Shown: piece by piece, positions 26,076 to 34,464 of the stretch
How positions within the stretch are numbered: the first letter of the stretch is position 1
How the letters are laid out: each line of letters begins with the position of its first letter
The notes under the pieces: generated by a model
The model's database searches: none
Told to the model about the DNA's origin: nothing
The model's input: only the letters and a program-made list of their open reading frames with translations
Assembly (NCBI GenBank): GCA_029264955.1
Contig: JARHYC010000020.1
Location: 62,001-126,000, forward strand
Length of the DNA: 64,000 bases
Direction of reading: 5' to 3'
From: Faecalibacterium sp.
Lineage (GTDB): Bacteria > Bacillota > Clostridia > Oscillospirales > Ruminococcaceae
Made by a program: the position numbers and the translations under genes

Positions 26076-27377
26076 ATGCAGAACTTACACATCACATCCA
26101 TCCGCGGCAGAGAAATTCTGGATTCTCGTGGAAACCCCACACTGGAAGCGTGCGTAACCCTATCTGACGGTACCACCGCCAGTGCTTCGGTCCCCAGCGG
26201 CGCATCCACCGGCTCTTTTGAAGCCAAAGAAAAGCGGGACGGTGACCCCGCACGTTATGGTGGCAAAGGCGTTTTGCAAGCTGCCGCATCGCTGGAACGC
26301 GAATTTCTGCCCGCTTTGAAAGCTACCGACCCGCTGGATCAGCTTGCTATTGACCAAACTATCTGCGCTTTGGATGGCACCACCGATAAAAGCCGACTGG
26401 GTTCTAACGCTGCCCTTGCGGTCAGTGCAGCAGTTGCACGCACTGTGGCGCGGGCGCAGGGGAAAGCACTTTGGCAGTATCTGGGCGAAACCTACGGCGT
26501 AAAGGCGCCCCATATTTTACCCGTTCCTATGATGAATATTCTAAATGGCGGTGCCCACGCCACCAACAGTTTAGACGTACAGGAATTCATGATTCTGCCT
26601 GTGGGGGCACCCAGCTTTGCCGAAGCCGTGCGCTGGGGCTCTGAAATTCATCATTCTCTGGCCGCACTGCTGAAGCGGGAAGGGCTTTCCGCCGGGGTAG
26701 GTGATGAGGGCGGCTTTGCGCCTGATCTTTCCGGCACCGAAGCTGCCTTACAGGCACTGATGCAGGCAATCAGTTTAGCAGGGTACCGCCCCGGTGAAGA
26801 CGTAATGCTGGGCATGGACGCCGCTGCCAGTGAATGGAAATCCGATGCAGTGGGTGTATATGTTCAGCCCAAATCGGGCAATCGCTATACCGCCGCCCAG
26901 CTGACCGAATACTGGCAAACGCTGGCACAAAACTATCCTCTGCTTTCGTTAGAGGATGGTTTGGACGAAGAGGACTGGAAGGGTTGGCATCATTTGATGT
27001 CCACCCTCGGCGATGGCGTGCAGCTTGTGGGCGACGATTTGTTTGTGACCCATACCACCCGACTGGAAAAAGGCATTCAGAACCGCTGTGCAAACGCAAT
27101 TCTCATCAAACCCAATCAGGTAGGTACTCTTACCGAAACCGCACAGGCGGTACAGATGGCACAAAAGGCAGGTTTTGGCGTGATTCTGTCCCACCGCTCC
27201 GGCGAAACCGCCGATCCACTGATTGCCGACCTTGCCGTTGCGTTGAACGCCGGGCAGATCAAAACCGGCGCACCCTGCCGCAGTGAGCGCTGCGCCAAGT
27301 ACAATCGGCTTATGGAAATCGAAGCTGCTTTGGGTGCAAATGCAGAATATCGGGGGCTTTCCGCTTTTCCGTTGTGA
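26076..27377 (+). CDS. eno: Enolase
   Basis: The 433-residue glycolytic enzyme converts 2-phosphoglycerate to phosphoenolpyruvate. It has the N-terminal IRGREILDSRGNPTLEA, SGASTGSFEAKEKRDGD, the metal- and acid/base-bearing GVGDEGGFAP, SLEDGLDEEDW, LVGDDLFVT, ILIKPNQVGTLTE and the C-terminal signature ILSHRSGETAD with KTGAPCRSERCAKYN. ATG 26076 has AAAGGAG seven bases upstream. It is close to the standard length. Confidence 0.97.
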   Translation: MQNLHITSIRGREILDSRGNPTLEACVTLSDGTTASASVPSGASTGSFEAKEKRDGDPARYGGKGVLQAAASLEREFLPALKATDPLDQLAIDQTICALDGTTDKSRLGSNAALAVSAAVARTVARAQGKALWQYLGETYGVKAPHILPVPMMNILNGGAHATNSLDVQEFMILPVGAPSFAEAVRWGSEIHHSLAALLKREGLSAGVGDEGGFAPDLSGTEAALQALMQAISLAGYRPGEDVMLGMDAAASEWKSDAVGVYVQPKSGNRYTAAQLTEYWQTLAQNYPLLSLEDGLDEEDWKGWHHLMSTLGDGVQLVGDDLFVTHTTRLEKGIQNRCANAILIKPNQVGTLTETAQAVQMAQKAGFGVILSHRSGETADPLIADLAVALNAGQIKTGAPCRSERCAKYNRLMEIEAALGANAEYRGLSAFPL

Positions 27378-27393
27378 TATACCGACCGCAAAT

Positions 27394-27423
27394 TTGACAA
27401 AAGACAGCCCTTTCTTATATAAT
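27394..27423 (+). promoter_or_regulatory. Promoter of the first YitT-family gene
   Basis: Perfect TTGACA (27394-27399), 18-base spacer, perfect TATAAT (27418-27423). Confidence 0.85.
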
Positions 27424-27491
27424 AGCAAAGTTTTCGTCCGAACGGTTTTTTCTGTTCTAACTTGTTGTTTTGAGAAAAGGAGATTTTGCTT

Positions 27492-28106
27492 TTGTTTTCC
27501 GGCAACACCAAACAACGTATCCTCTGGACCCTGGTCGGCAATGCCATACTGGCATTTGGTTTATATAACATCCACTCGCTTTCCGGTGTAACAGAAGGTG
27601 GCATTCTGGGTGTCACACTGCTGCTTCAGCACTGGTTTGGTATTTCACCCGCTGTATCCAGCCTGATTATCAACTTGTTCTGCTATCTGCTGGGCTGGAA
27701 ACTGCTGGGCAACAGCTTTTTGTTCTACTCCACAATTGCAGGTGTCAGCTTTTCTGCTTTTTACGGCTTTGTTGAACTGTTCCCGCCGATTTATCCCCAA
27801 ATCGGGCAGCATCCGCTGGCAGCCGCACTGCTGGGCGCATTGTTCGTGGGTATTGGCGCTGGTTTAAGTGTGCGCTGCGGCGGTGCCTCCGGTGGTGATG
27901 ACGCACTTGTTATGAGCGTAGACCATCTGACCCATTGCGGTGTGGAAAAGGTATATTTATTCAACGACTTAGTGATTCTTGCCTTGTCGGTCAGCTATAT
28001 TCCGCTGCCACGCCTGGCTTGGTCGCTTTTGACTGTGATTCTATCTGGTCAAATCATTGGCTGGGTGCAGCGTGTGGAACTGCCTTTCCTGCCGCAAACG
28101 GTATAA
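27492..28106 (+). CDS. YitT-family membrane protein (first of two paralogues)
   Basis: A 204-residue membrane protein with five or six hydrophobic segments. It contains ILAFGLYNIHSLSGVTEGGILGVTLLL, FGISPAVSSLIINL and GGASGGDDALVMS. These segments match the YitT N-terminal type (DUF161), but the soluble C-terminal DUF2179 domain of full-length YitT is absent. Function of the family is unknown. TTG 27492 is preferred over TTG 27486 because GGAG then lies nine bases upstream. The protein at 50750-51427 is a clear paralogue with the same motifs. Confidence 0.75.
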   Translation: MFSGNTKQRILWTLVGNAILAFGLYNIHSLSGVTEGGILGVTLLLQHWFGISPAVSSLIINLFCYLLGWKLLGNSFLFYSTIAGVSFSAFYGFVELFPPIYPQIGQHPLAAALLGALFVGIGAGLSVRCGGASGGDDALVMSVDHLTHCGVEKVYLFNDLVILALSVSYIPLPRLAWSLLTVILSGQIIGWVQRVELPFLPQTV

Positions 28107-28129
28107 TGCTAACCTGCAAACAGAGTAAT

Positions 28130-28164
28130 AAAACGGCGTGTCGGCTTCGACACGCCGTTTTATT
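28130..28164 (+). terminator. Terminator after the first YitT-family gene
   Basis: AAAACGGCGTGTCG pairs with CGACACGCCGTTTT around GCTT, followed by ATTTT. Confidence 0.9.
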
Positions 28165-28188
28165 TTACTTTCCTTTTCCACGCGCGAA

Positions 28189-28197
28189 TGGTATACT
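28189..28197 (+). promoter_or_regulatory. ansA: Extended -10 promoter of the asparaginase gene
   Basis: TGG followed by TATACT, 51 bases upstream of the ATG; no clear -35, which an extended -10 can replace. Confidence 0.55.
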
Positions 28198-28248
28198 AAA
28201 AAGAATAAAAATAGATATTGCATCATAGAAAAAGGACAGGAATGCACT

Positions 28249-29256
28249 ATGGCAAAACGCAAGCTGCTTTTCATTACTACCGGAGGTACGATTGCCTCGG
28301 TCAAAACCAAAAATGGATTGGTCCCACTGCTCACCAGCAAAGAGCTTTTGGCACAACTTCCGGAGTTGGGCGAACTGTGCCAGCCGGAAACCTTGTCGCT
28401 TTGCAGCATTGACTCTACCGACATTACCCCCGATCACTGGGTAATGTTGGCGAATGCCATTCGGGAAAACTGGACTGGTTATGACGGCTTTATCGTGTGC
28501 CACGGTACCGACACTATGGGCTACACCGCAGCCGCACTCAGCTATCTGATTCAAGGTGCAGACAAGCCGATTGTTCTGACAGGTGCACAGCAGCCGATTT
28601 CCGGCGAAATCACAGATGCGAAAAAGAACCTGCGGGATAGCGTCATCACTGCCATCGATCCCGCCAGCCGTGGCGTTATGGTGGTGTTTGGCGGTAAAGT
28701 AATTGCCGGCACCCGTGCCAAAAAGAACAAAACGATCAGTTATGATGCCTTTGCCAGCGTCAATTTCCCGGCACTGGCTCAGGTGCAGGGCAACAAACTG
28801 GTACGTTACATTCCCACCCCGTATCCTTCTGCACCGCTGACCTTTTATCGGGAGCTTTCGCCCAAAGTGTTCCTGCTGAAATTGACGCCCGGTATGTCCC
28901 CGGCTCTACTGGAATCTATTTTTGCACATTACGACTGTGTGATCGTGGAAAGTTTCGGCGTAGGCGGCATTCCCAAAGCACTGATGGATGGTTTTGCCGC
29001 CGGGCTGGGCACTTATGAAAAAACAGGAAAAGTGCTGGTTCTGACCACGCAGGTTACTTACGAGGGCAGTGACGTTGGCATTTACGAAGTTGGCCAGCGT
29101 GTACATGAGCGCTTCTCTTTCCTAGAAGCCCACGACATGACCATTGAAGCCGTGTATACCAAGTGCATGTGGCTGCTGGCGCAGAACTGCCGCAGTTTTA
29201 CCGAATTGCAGCAGAAATTCTATCAGCCCATCAATTTCGACACCTTTTTCCAGTAA
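28249..29256 (+). CDS. ansA: L-asparaginase, type I (cytoplasmic)
   Basis: The 335-residue enzyme hydrolyses asparagine to aspartate and ammonia. The first catalytic motif is ITTGGTIAS near residue 9, and the second is CHGTDTMGYTAAALSYL near residue 85, with SIDSTDITPDHW between them. LTGAQQPISG and the C-terminal ESFGVGGIP loop are also conserved. There is no signal peptide, so it is the cytoplasmic type. ATG 28249 follows AAAGGACAGG. A glycosyltransferase gene follows by 31 bases with no terminator between. Confidence 0.93.
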   Translation: MAKRKLLFITTGGTIASVKTKNGLVPLLTSKELLAQLPELGELCQPETLSLCSIDSTDITPDHWVMLANAIRENWTGYDGFIVCHGTDTMGYTAAALSYLIQGADKPIVLTGAQQPISGEITDAKKNLRDSVITAIDPASRGVMVVFGGKVIAGTRAKKNKTISYDAFASVNFPALAQVQGNKLVRYIPTPYPSAPLTFYRELSPKVFLLKLTPGMSPALLESIFAHYDCVIVESFGVGGIPKALMDGFAAGLGTYEKTGKVLVLTTQVTYEGSDVGIYEVGQRVHERFSFLEAHDMTIEAVYTKCMWLLAQNCRSFTELQQKFYQPINFDTFFQ

Positions 29257-29287
29257 ATAATTCTGATCCCCAAAAGGAGTTTTTCTC

Positions 29288-30340
29288 ATGTCTCATACCC
29301 CGCTTGTCAGCATTATTTTACCAGTGTACAATGCCAAACTGCACATTGCCCGCTGTATTCAAAGTATTCTGGCACAGACCTTTACCGATTTTGAACTGAT
29401 TATCGTCAATGATGGTTCCAGCGACAATGTAACTCTGCCGGTCTGCCAAATGTACGCCAACGTAGACAGCCGCATCCGTCTGGTGGATAAGCCGAACGAA
29501 GGTGTTTCCCGTACCCGCAATATTGGCATTGAACAGGCAGCGGGTCGATATTTGCAGTTTGTGGATAGTGACGACTACTTAGCGCCCAACTACACCGAAA
29601 CACTGGTAAACGCAGCACAGAATTCCAATGCAGACCTAGTCATTGCACACTATTACATGGTGATTCCCAAGGGTGGTGCATCCGCTTTGCGTGAGCGCAG
29701 TATCCAGTGGGCAGAGCGCAGCGAAATTCCGTTGGCACAAAAGTTTGCCGACAAAATGCGTGAGCTGGACGAACAGGAACCGGAAGTACGCAAAAACGGC
29801 TTTCTCTCTTCCGGTATTCTGGACAAAAAACAGTTTGCCACCGCACTGATGGAAAATCCCGCCAGCTTTTATTATGGCGTCATGTGGAACAAACTCTACC
29901 GACGGGATATCATCCTCCAACATGATATTCGGTGTGACACCAATATTTCCTGGAGCGAAGACTTCCTGTTCAACCTGAATTACATTCGCTGGGCCGATCG
30001 ATTCTGTGCCATCGAGGATGCTGGCTATTACTACCTGCAAAATCCGTCCAGTTTGGTTCACACCCAGACAATGGATCTGCCGGAAATGATGGGCATGAAA
30101 GCCATGCTGTTCTCTTACTACAAGGATCTGTTCGAGGATTTGGGCCTGTACGAGGAAAATAAACTGGCTGTCGCCAAATATCTCATCAGCGTAGCAGAAA
30201 GCACCCAGCCCACCAGCCCGCTGACGGAGCTGTTCTCTGAGGTAAAAACCGCATTTCTGGAAAGCCTGCGCAACGGTGAAATGCCGGAAGACATCAAAGC
30301 CCGTATCGCCAGCGAGAACGCAGCCGAAAAAGAGCAATAA
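29288..30340 (+). CDS. Family 2 glycosyltransferase
   Basis: The 350-residue enzyme has the GT-A fold start VSIILPVYNAKLHIARCIQSIL, FELIIVNDGSSDN, a VSRTRNIGIEQAAGRYLQFVDSDDY region with the metal-binding DSDD, and the acceptor-side CDTNISWSEDFLFNL where the ED pair probably holds the catalytic base. It transfers a sugar from a nucleotide donor, likely to a surface polysaccharide or glycolipid; the acceptor is not visible. AAAAGGAG precedes ATG 29288. No polysaccharide cluster surrounds it. Confidence 0.88.
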   Translation: MSHTPLVSIILPVYNAKLHIARCIQSILAQTFTDFELIIVNDGSSDNVTLPVCQMYANVDSRIRLVDKPNEGVSRTRNIGIEQAAGRYLQFVDSDDYLAPNYTETLVNAAQNSNADLVIAHYYMVIPKGGASALRERSIQWAERSEIPLAQKFADKMRELDEQEPEVRKNGFLSSGILDKKQFATALMENPASFYYGVMWNKLYRRDIILQHDIRCDTNISWSEDFLFNLNYIRWADRFCAIEDAGYYYLQNPSSLVHTQTMDLPEMMGMKAMLFSYYKDLFEDLGLYEENKLAVAKYLISVAESTQPTSPLTELFSEVKTAFLESLRNGEMPEDIKARIASENAAEKEQ

Positions 30341-30376
30341 AAAAAGTGCCCCAAACGCAACGTTTGGGGCACTTTT
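30341..30376. terminator. Bidirectional terminator between the glycosyltransferase and transketolase
   Basis: AAAAGTGCCCCAAACG pairs with CGTTTGGGGCACTTTT across CAA; serves the convergent genes on both sides. Confidence 0.9.
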
Positions 30377-30386
30377 CTGTTTGAAT

Positions 30387-31319
30387 TTACTTCAGCAGGG
30401 CCATCATCTTGTTGACGATATTCTCTGCGGTCAGGCCGTACTCTTCGAACAACTCGTCGGGGGTGCCGCTCTGACCGAAACGATCCTCGATACCCACACG
30501 ATCATACTTCACATTGCTCTTGCCAGCCAGAACTTCGCAAACTGCGCTGTTCAGACCGCCGATCACGCTGTGCTCTTCTGCGGTAACGATTGCCTTGACC
30601 TTGCCGGCATACTCCAGCACGGTTTCTGCATCCAGGGGCTTTACCGTGTGGAAGTTGACCACAGCTGCGCTGATGCCCTTTTCTGCCAGCATATCAGCAG
30701 CTTCCAGAGCCTTGCCGATCATCAGGCCGTTTGCAAAGATTGCAACGTCGGTGCCTTCACGCATCACGTTTGCCTTGCCGGGAACGAACGGCGTCTCATC
30801 GGTGGTGTAGATTGGGCATACAGGACGTGCCACACGCAGGTAAACCGGTCCATCCATCTCAACAGCAGCAGCGGCTGCCTTTGCTACTTCGCGTGCATCG
30901 CAGGGCACGAAAATGGTCATGTTGGGCAGAACACGCATCAGCGCGATATCCTCGACGCTCTGGTGGCTGCCGCCGTCCTCGCCAACACACAGACCGCTGT
31001 GGCTGCAAGCGATTTTCACGTTTGCCTTTACATAAGCGATGCTGTTACGGATCTGCTCGTATGCACGGCCGGTGCCGAACAAAGCAAAGGTGCTGACGAA
31101 GGGAATCAGACCGCTGTGTGCCATACCGGCAGCAGCGGAAACCATGTTTGCCTCAGCAATACCGAAGTCGAAGAAACGCTCCGGGTATTCGTCGCCGAAA
31201 ATATGGGTCATCGTTGCAGCTGCCAGGTCGGCATCACACACAACGATCTTATCGTTCTTTGCGCCCAGATCGCGCAGTGCTTCGCCGTAGGCGATACGCA
31301 GAGATTTAGACTCACTCAT
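30387..31319 (-). CDS. Transketolase, C-terminal subunit
   Basis: This 310-residue chain is the pyrimidine-binding/C-terminal half of a split transketolase. It starts SLRIAYGEALRDLGAKNDKIVVCDADLAAAT and has FDFGIAEANMVSAAAGMAHSG, where the Glu activates thiamine diphosphate, SHSGLCVGEDGGSHQSVEDIALMR and EEHSVIGGLNSAVCEVL. It shuttles two-carbon units in the pentose phosphate pathway. The ATG overlaps the end of the N-terminal subunit gene by eight bases, so they are translated together. Deoxyxylulose phosphate synthase is related, but the split layout fits transketolase. Confidence 0.93.
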   Translation of the reverse strand: MSESKSLRIAYGEALRDLGAKNDKIVVCDADLAAATMTHIFGDEYPERFFDFGIAEANMVSAAAGMAHSGLIPFVSTFALFGTGRAYEQIRNSIAYVKANVKIACSHSGLCVGEDGGSHQSVEDIALMRVLPNMTIFVPCDAREVAKAAAAAVEMDGPVYLRVARPVCPIYTTDETPFVPGKANVMREGTDVAIFANGLMIGKALEAADMLAEKGISAAVVNFHTVKPLDAETVLEYAGKVKAIVTAEEHSVIGGLNSAVCEVLAGKSNVKYDRVGIEDRFGQSGTPDELFEEYGLTAENIVNKMMALLK

Positions 31320-32130
31320 CGATTTCTACCCCCAGTTCCTTCATAGCCTGCTCGTACTGCTCCTTGTTGGGAGCCTTGCCGTGCCAGCCAACCTGATTTT
31401 CCATAAAGGAAACGCCCTTGCCCTTGGTGGTTTCGCAGCAGATAAACTTGGGCTTGCCGCTGATGGGCGCATTGATTGCTTCCACAATCGCTTCAATATC
31501 GTGGCCGTCTACCTTATAGGTCTCAAAGCCGAATGCCGCATACTTTGCGCAGGGATCGCCAACGGGCATGACCTGGTCGTTGGAACCGTCGATCTGCAGG
31601 CCGTTGTGGTCCAGCATAACGATCAGGTTGTCCAGCTTGAACTTTGCTGCGCTTTCTGCAGCCTCCCAAACCTGGCCTTCCTGCATTTCGCCGTCACCGA
31701 TGATAGCGTAGACCTTGTAGTCCTTGTTCTGATACTTGGCAGCCATAGCCAGACCGCCCGCAACGCTGACGCCCTGACCCAGGCTGCCGCTGTTCACGTC
31801 GATACCGGGGGTCTTGGTGCTGTCGGGGTGGCCCTGCAGATGGCTGTGCATCTTACGCAGCGTCCACAGATCCTCGCGGGGGAAGAAGCCCAGGTCAGCC
31901 AGAATCGCATACTGTGCCGGGCAGCTATGCCCCTTGCTGAGTACGATGCGATCACGATCTTCCCACTTGGGGTTCTTGGGGTCTACCTTAGCGGTATTGT
32001 AGTAGATTGCCATCAGCATTTCCAGCATAGACAAGGAGCCACCGGGATGGCCGGACTTTGCATGATACAGCATCTTAACGATGTCGGCACGCAACAGCCT
32101 TGCCTTTTCTTTTTGCATAGCAAGTTCCAT
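31312..32130 (-). CDS. Transketolase, N-terminal subunit
   Basis: The thiamine-diphosphate-binding half contains IVKMLYHAKSGHPGGSLSMLE, LSKGHSCPAQYAIL, GSLGQGVSVAGGLAMA and the diphosphate-binding GDGEMQEGQVWEAAESAAKFKLDNLIVMLDHN. I place the start at ATG 32130 (272 residues) because GGAGG lies 11 bases upstream; an in-frame ATG at 32160 (282 residues) has no ribosome site but cannot be excluded. It pairs with the overlapping downstream C-terminal subunit. A weak extended -10 (TGC TATTAT, 32231-32236) lies upstream. Confidence 0.92.
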   Translation of the reverse strand: MELAMQKEKARLLRADIVKMLYHAKSGHPGGSLSMLEMLMAIYYNTAKVDPKNPKWEDRDRIVLSKGHSCPAQYAILADLGFFPREDLWTLRKMHSHLQGHPDSTKTPGIDVNSGSLGQGVSVAGGLAMAAKYQNKDYKVYAIIGDGEMQEGQVWEAAESAAKFKLDNLIVMLDHNGLQIDGSNDQVMPVGDPCAKYAAFGFETYKVDGHDIEAIVEAINAPISGKPKFICCETTKGKGVSFMENQVGWHGKAPNKEQYEQAMKELGVEIDE

Positions 32131-32160
32131 AAGCAACTGATCCTCCGTGAAATCACTCAT

Positions 32161-32512
32161 TTTGTTTCGCCGTACGCCCACTATTTTTCCAAAAAGAAAA
32201 ACGTAGCGCACAGCAATCCTATTTTAGTCTATAATAGCACAAAAAACTTTCTCATTCCAGCATTTTGACCAAAACAACGTGAATTTCTACATAATCCGCA
32301 ACAGCGACAGTGTCGCTTTCCCAAAAATCGGTATAGTTGCCTTTTTTCGGGCTGTAACAAAACACCCACAAGGCGCTTTTATGAAATGCAGATCATGTAA
32401 ATTATTCCATCTTGAAAAAGCACTATGCAGCGTTTTGCATCTTTCTGTCGAAAATAGGCAAAATTTCACAACAAAACCAGTCCAGTTTTTTAATCCTCTG
32501 CCGCATTTTTTT
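32161..32512. other. Non-coding AT-rich gap between divergent transketolase and CofE-like genes
   Basis: No convincing gene. It holds the weak transketolase -10 at 32231-32236 (minus) and a short palindrome AGCGACA-G-TGTCGCT near 32302-32316. I see nothing else to annotate. Confidence 0.5.
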
Positions 32513-32513
32513 A

Positions 32514-32542
32514 TTTACAAGATGAAAATTCCTTGCTATAAT
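32514..32542 (+). promoter_or_regulatory. Strong promoter of the CofE-like gene
   Basis: TTTACA (32514-32519), 17-base spacer, TATAAT (32537-32542) with an extended TGC before it. Confidence 0.88.
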
Positions 32543-32612
32543 ACTTTGTTGGAAATCCGTTAAATCCGTTCCGCCCGATTGGGCTGGACGCAACACAAAG
32601 GAGTGTTTATTT

Positions 32613-33809
32613 ATGAGCCGTATGGTAGGTACTGTATCCCGTGGTCTGCGCGCCCCCATCATCCGCGAGGGTGATAACCTGGTCGAAATCGTCACCAGCA
32701 CCGTCCTGGACGCTGCAGAAGACGCTGGATTTACCATCCAGGATCGGGACATTGTTGCCATGACCGAAGCCATTGTGGCCCGTGCACAGGGTAACTACGC
32801 TTCTGTGGATGATATTGCAGCTGATGTCCGCGCCAAGTTTGGCGGCGAGACCGTGGGTGTTATTTTCCCCATTCTGAGCCGCAACCGCTTTGCAATCTGC
32901 CTGCGCGGCATTGCAAAGGGCTGCAAGAAGGTTGTTCTGATGCTGTCCTACCCCTCTGATGAAGTGGGCAACCACCTGATCAGCCAGGATGAGCTGGACG
33001 AAAAGGGCATCAATCCTTACAGTGATGTGCTGTCTCTGGAGCGTTACCGCGAACTGTTCGGCCATAAGGTTCACCGCTTCACCGGCGTGGATTATGTAGA
33101 CTACTACAAATCCCTGATCGAAGCGTGCGGCGCTGAGGCTGAGGTCGTTTTCGCAAACGACTGCCGTGCAATCCTGCCCTACACCAAAAACGTGCTGAAC
33201 TGCGACATTCACACCCGCGCACGCACCAAGCGTATCCTGAAGGAGAACGGTGCCGAGCGTGTGTTCGGTCTGGATGAAATCCTGACCGAGTCCATCAACG
33301 GCAGCGGCTACAACGCAAACTACGGCCTGCTGGGTACCAACAAGGCTACCGAAGACACCGTCAAGCTGTTCCCCCGCGACTGCAAGGCTGTTGTCGATGC
33401 AATCCAGGCACAGCTGCTGGAGAAAACCGGCAAGCACGTTGAAGTCATGGTTTATGGCGACGGCGCATTCAAGGACCCCGTCGGCAAGATCTGGGAGCTG
33501 GCTGACCCCGTTGTTAGCCCCGCTTACACCTCCGGCCTGGAGGGCACGCCCAACGAGCTGAAGCTGAAGTACCTGGCAGACAACGATTTTGCTGATCTGT
33601 CCGGCGAAGAGCTGAAGGCAGCTATCAAGGAAAAGATTCAGCAGAAGGACGGCAGCAGCCTGGTTGGCCAGATGGCTTCCGAAGGCACTACCCCCCGTCA
33701 GCTGACCGACCTGATCGGTTCTCTGTGCGACCTGACCTCCGGTTCCGGCGACAAGGGCACTCCTATTGTGTATATCCAGGGCTACTTCGACAACTACACC
33801 ACCGAATAA
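32613..33809 (+). CDS. Coenzyme F420-0:L-glutamate ligase (CofE)-like protein
   Basis: The 398-residue protein resembles the CofE/F420 ligase domain: VGTVSRGLRAPIIREGDNLVEIV, RDIVAMTEAIVARAQGNYA, and later a GYNANYGLLGTNKATEDTVKLFPRD segment. Genuine CofE adds glutamates to F420-0 in archaea and actinobacteria. Nothing else in the window points to F420 synthesis, and this kind of bacterium is not known to make F420, so the real substrate may be another gamma-glutamylated cofactor, for example a folate; that is speculation. AAAGGAG lies nine bases before ATG 32613, and a strong promoter and terminator bracket it, so it is well expressed alone. The codon use looks like that of a highly expressed gene (many CTG, AAG, CGC). 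Confidence 0.75.
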   Translation: MSRMVGTVSRGLRAPIIREGDNLVEIVTSTVLDAAEDAGFTIQDRDIVAMTEAIVARAQGNYASVDDIAADVRAKFGGETVGVIFPILSRNRFAICLRGIAKGCKKVVLMLSYPSDEVGNHLISQDELDEKGINPYSDVLSLERYRELFGHKVHRFTGVDYVDYYKSLIEACGAEAEVVFANDCRAILPYTKNVLNCDIHTRARTKRILKENGAERVFGLDEILTESINGSGYNANYGLLGTNKATEDTVKLFPRDCKAVVDAIQAQLLEKTGKHVEVMVYGDGAFKDPVGKIWELADPVVSPAYTSGLEGTPNELKLKYLADNDFADLSGEELKAAIKEKIQQKDGSSLVGQMASEGTTPRQLTDLIGSLCDLTSGSGDKGTPIVYIQGYFDNYTTE

Positions 33810-33832
33810 GCTCTGCACAAATCAAATCTAAC

Positions 33833-33870
33833 AAAAAGGGACGGCACCGTGTGGTGCCGTCCCTTTTTAT
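33833..33870. terminator. Terminator after the CofE-like gene
   Basis: AAAAAGGGACGGCACC pairs with GGTGCCGTCCCTTTTT around GTGT; also usable by the convergent phosphodiesterase gene. Confidence 0.92.
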
Positions 33871-33886
33871 TCTTTTTACAGGCCGC

Positions 33887-34432
33887 TTACAGCGCCCAGG
33901 TCTTTTTCACAGTGCCGTCCAGATCTTTCCAGGTAAAGCCTGCATCCTCCAGCATCATGTAACCGTGCCAGCTATCCTCTTTCGGAATCGAAACCGAACC
34001 GGGGTTCAGATACTGCACACCGTCCACATCCTCACAGGCAGGTACATGAGTATGTCCGTGCAGCAGAATATCACCCTGAGCCAGCGGGGGCATCTGTGCC
34101 TTATTGAATTTATGACCATGCGTCACAAACATGGTGCGTCCGCCGGGCAGCGCAACCAGTGCATAGGTTGCCAGAATCGGAAAGTCCAGCACCATCTGGT
34201 CCACATCGCCGTCACAGTTACCCTGTACGCACATCAGCTTTTCCTTGCGGGGATTCAGCATGGCAATTACTTCTTTAGGCGCATAATCACGGGGCAGATC
34301 GTTGCGGGGACCATGGTACAAAATATCGCCCAGCAACAACAGTTTATCCGGATTTTCCCGGTCCATTGCCTCCAGCATCTGGCGGCAGTAATATGCCGAA
34401 CCGTGGATATCCGATGCAATCATGTACTTCAT
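33887..34432 (-). CDS. yfcE: YfcE-family metallophosphoesterase
   Basis: A 181-residue phosphodiesterase with the two-metal signature: MIASDIHGSAYY (D-x-H), LLLGDILYHGPRND (GD), VQGNCDGDVD (GNCD), FVTHGHKF and the final LHGHTHVP. The protein cleaves simple phosphodiesters in vitro in other bacteria; the cellular substrate is not settled. GGGAGG lies six bases before ATG 34432. A MATE pump gene ends 32 bases upstream on the same strand, so the pair may share a transcript. Confidence 0.88.
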   Translation of the reverse strand: MKYMIASDIHGSAYYCRQMLEAMDRENPDKLLLLGDILYHGPRNDLPRDYAPKEVIAMLNPRKEKLMCVQGNCDGDVDQMVLDFPILATYALVALPGGRTMFVTHGHKFNKAQMPPLAQGDILLHGHTHVPACEDVDGVQYLNPGSVSIPKEDSWHGYMMLEDAGFTWKDLDGTVKKTWAL

Positions 34433-34464
34433 TGTATTCCTCCCTTATCCAAAATGCAAAAGCA

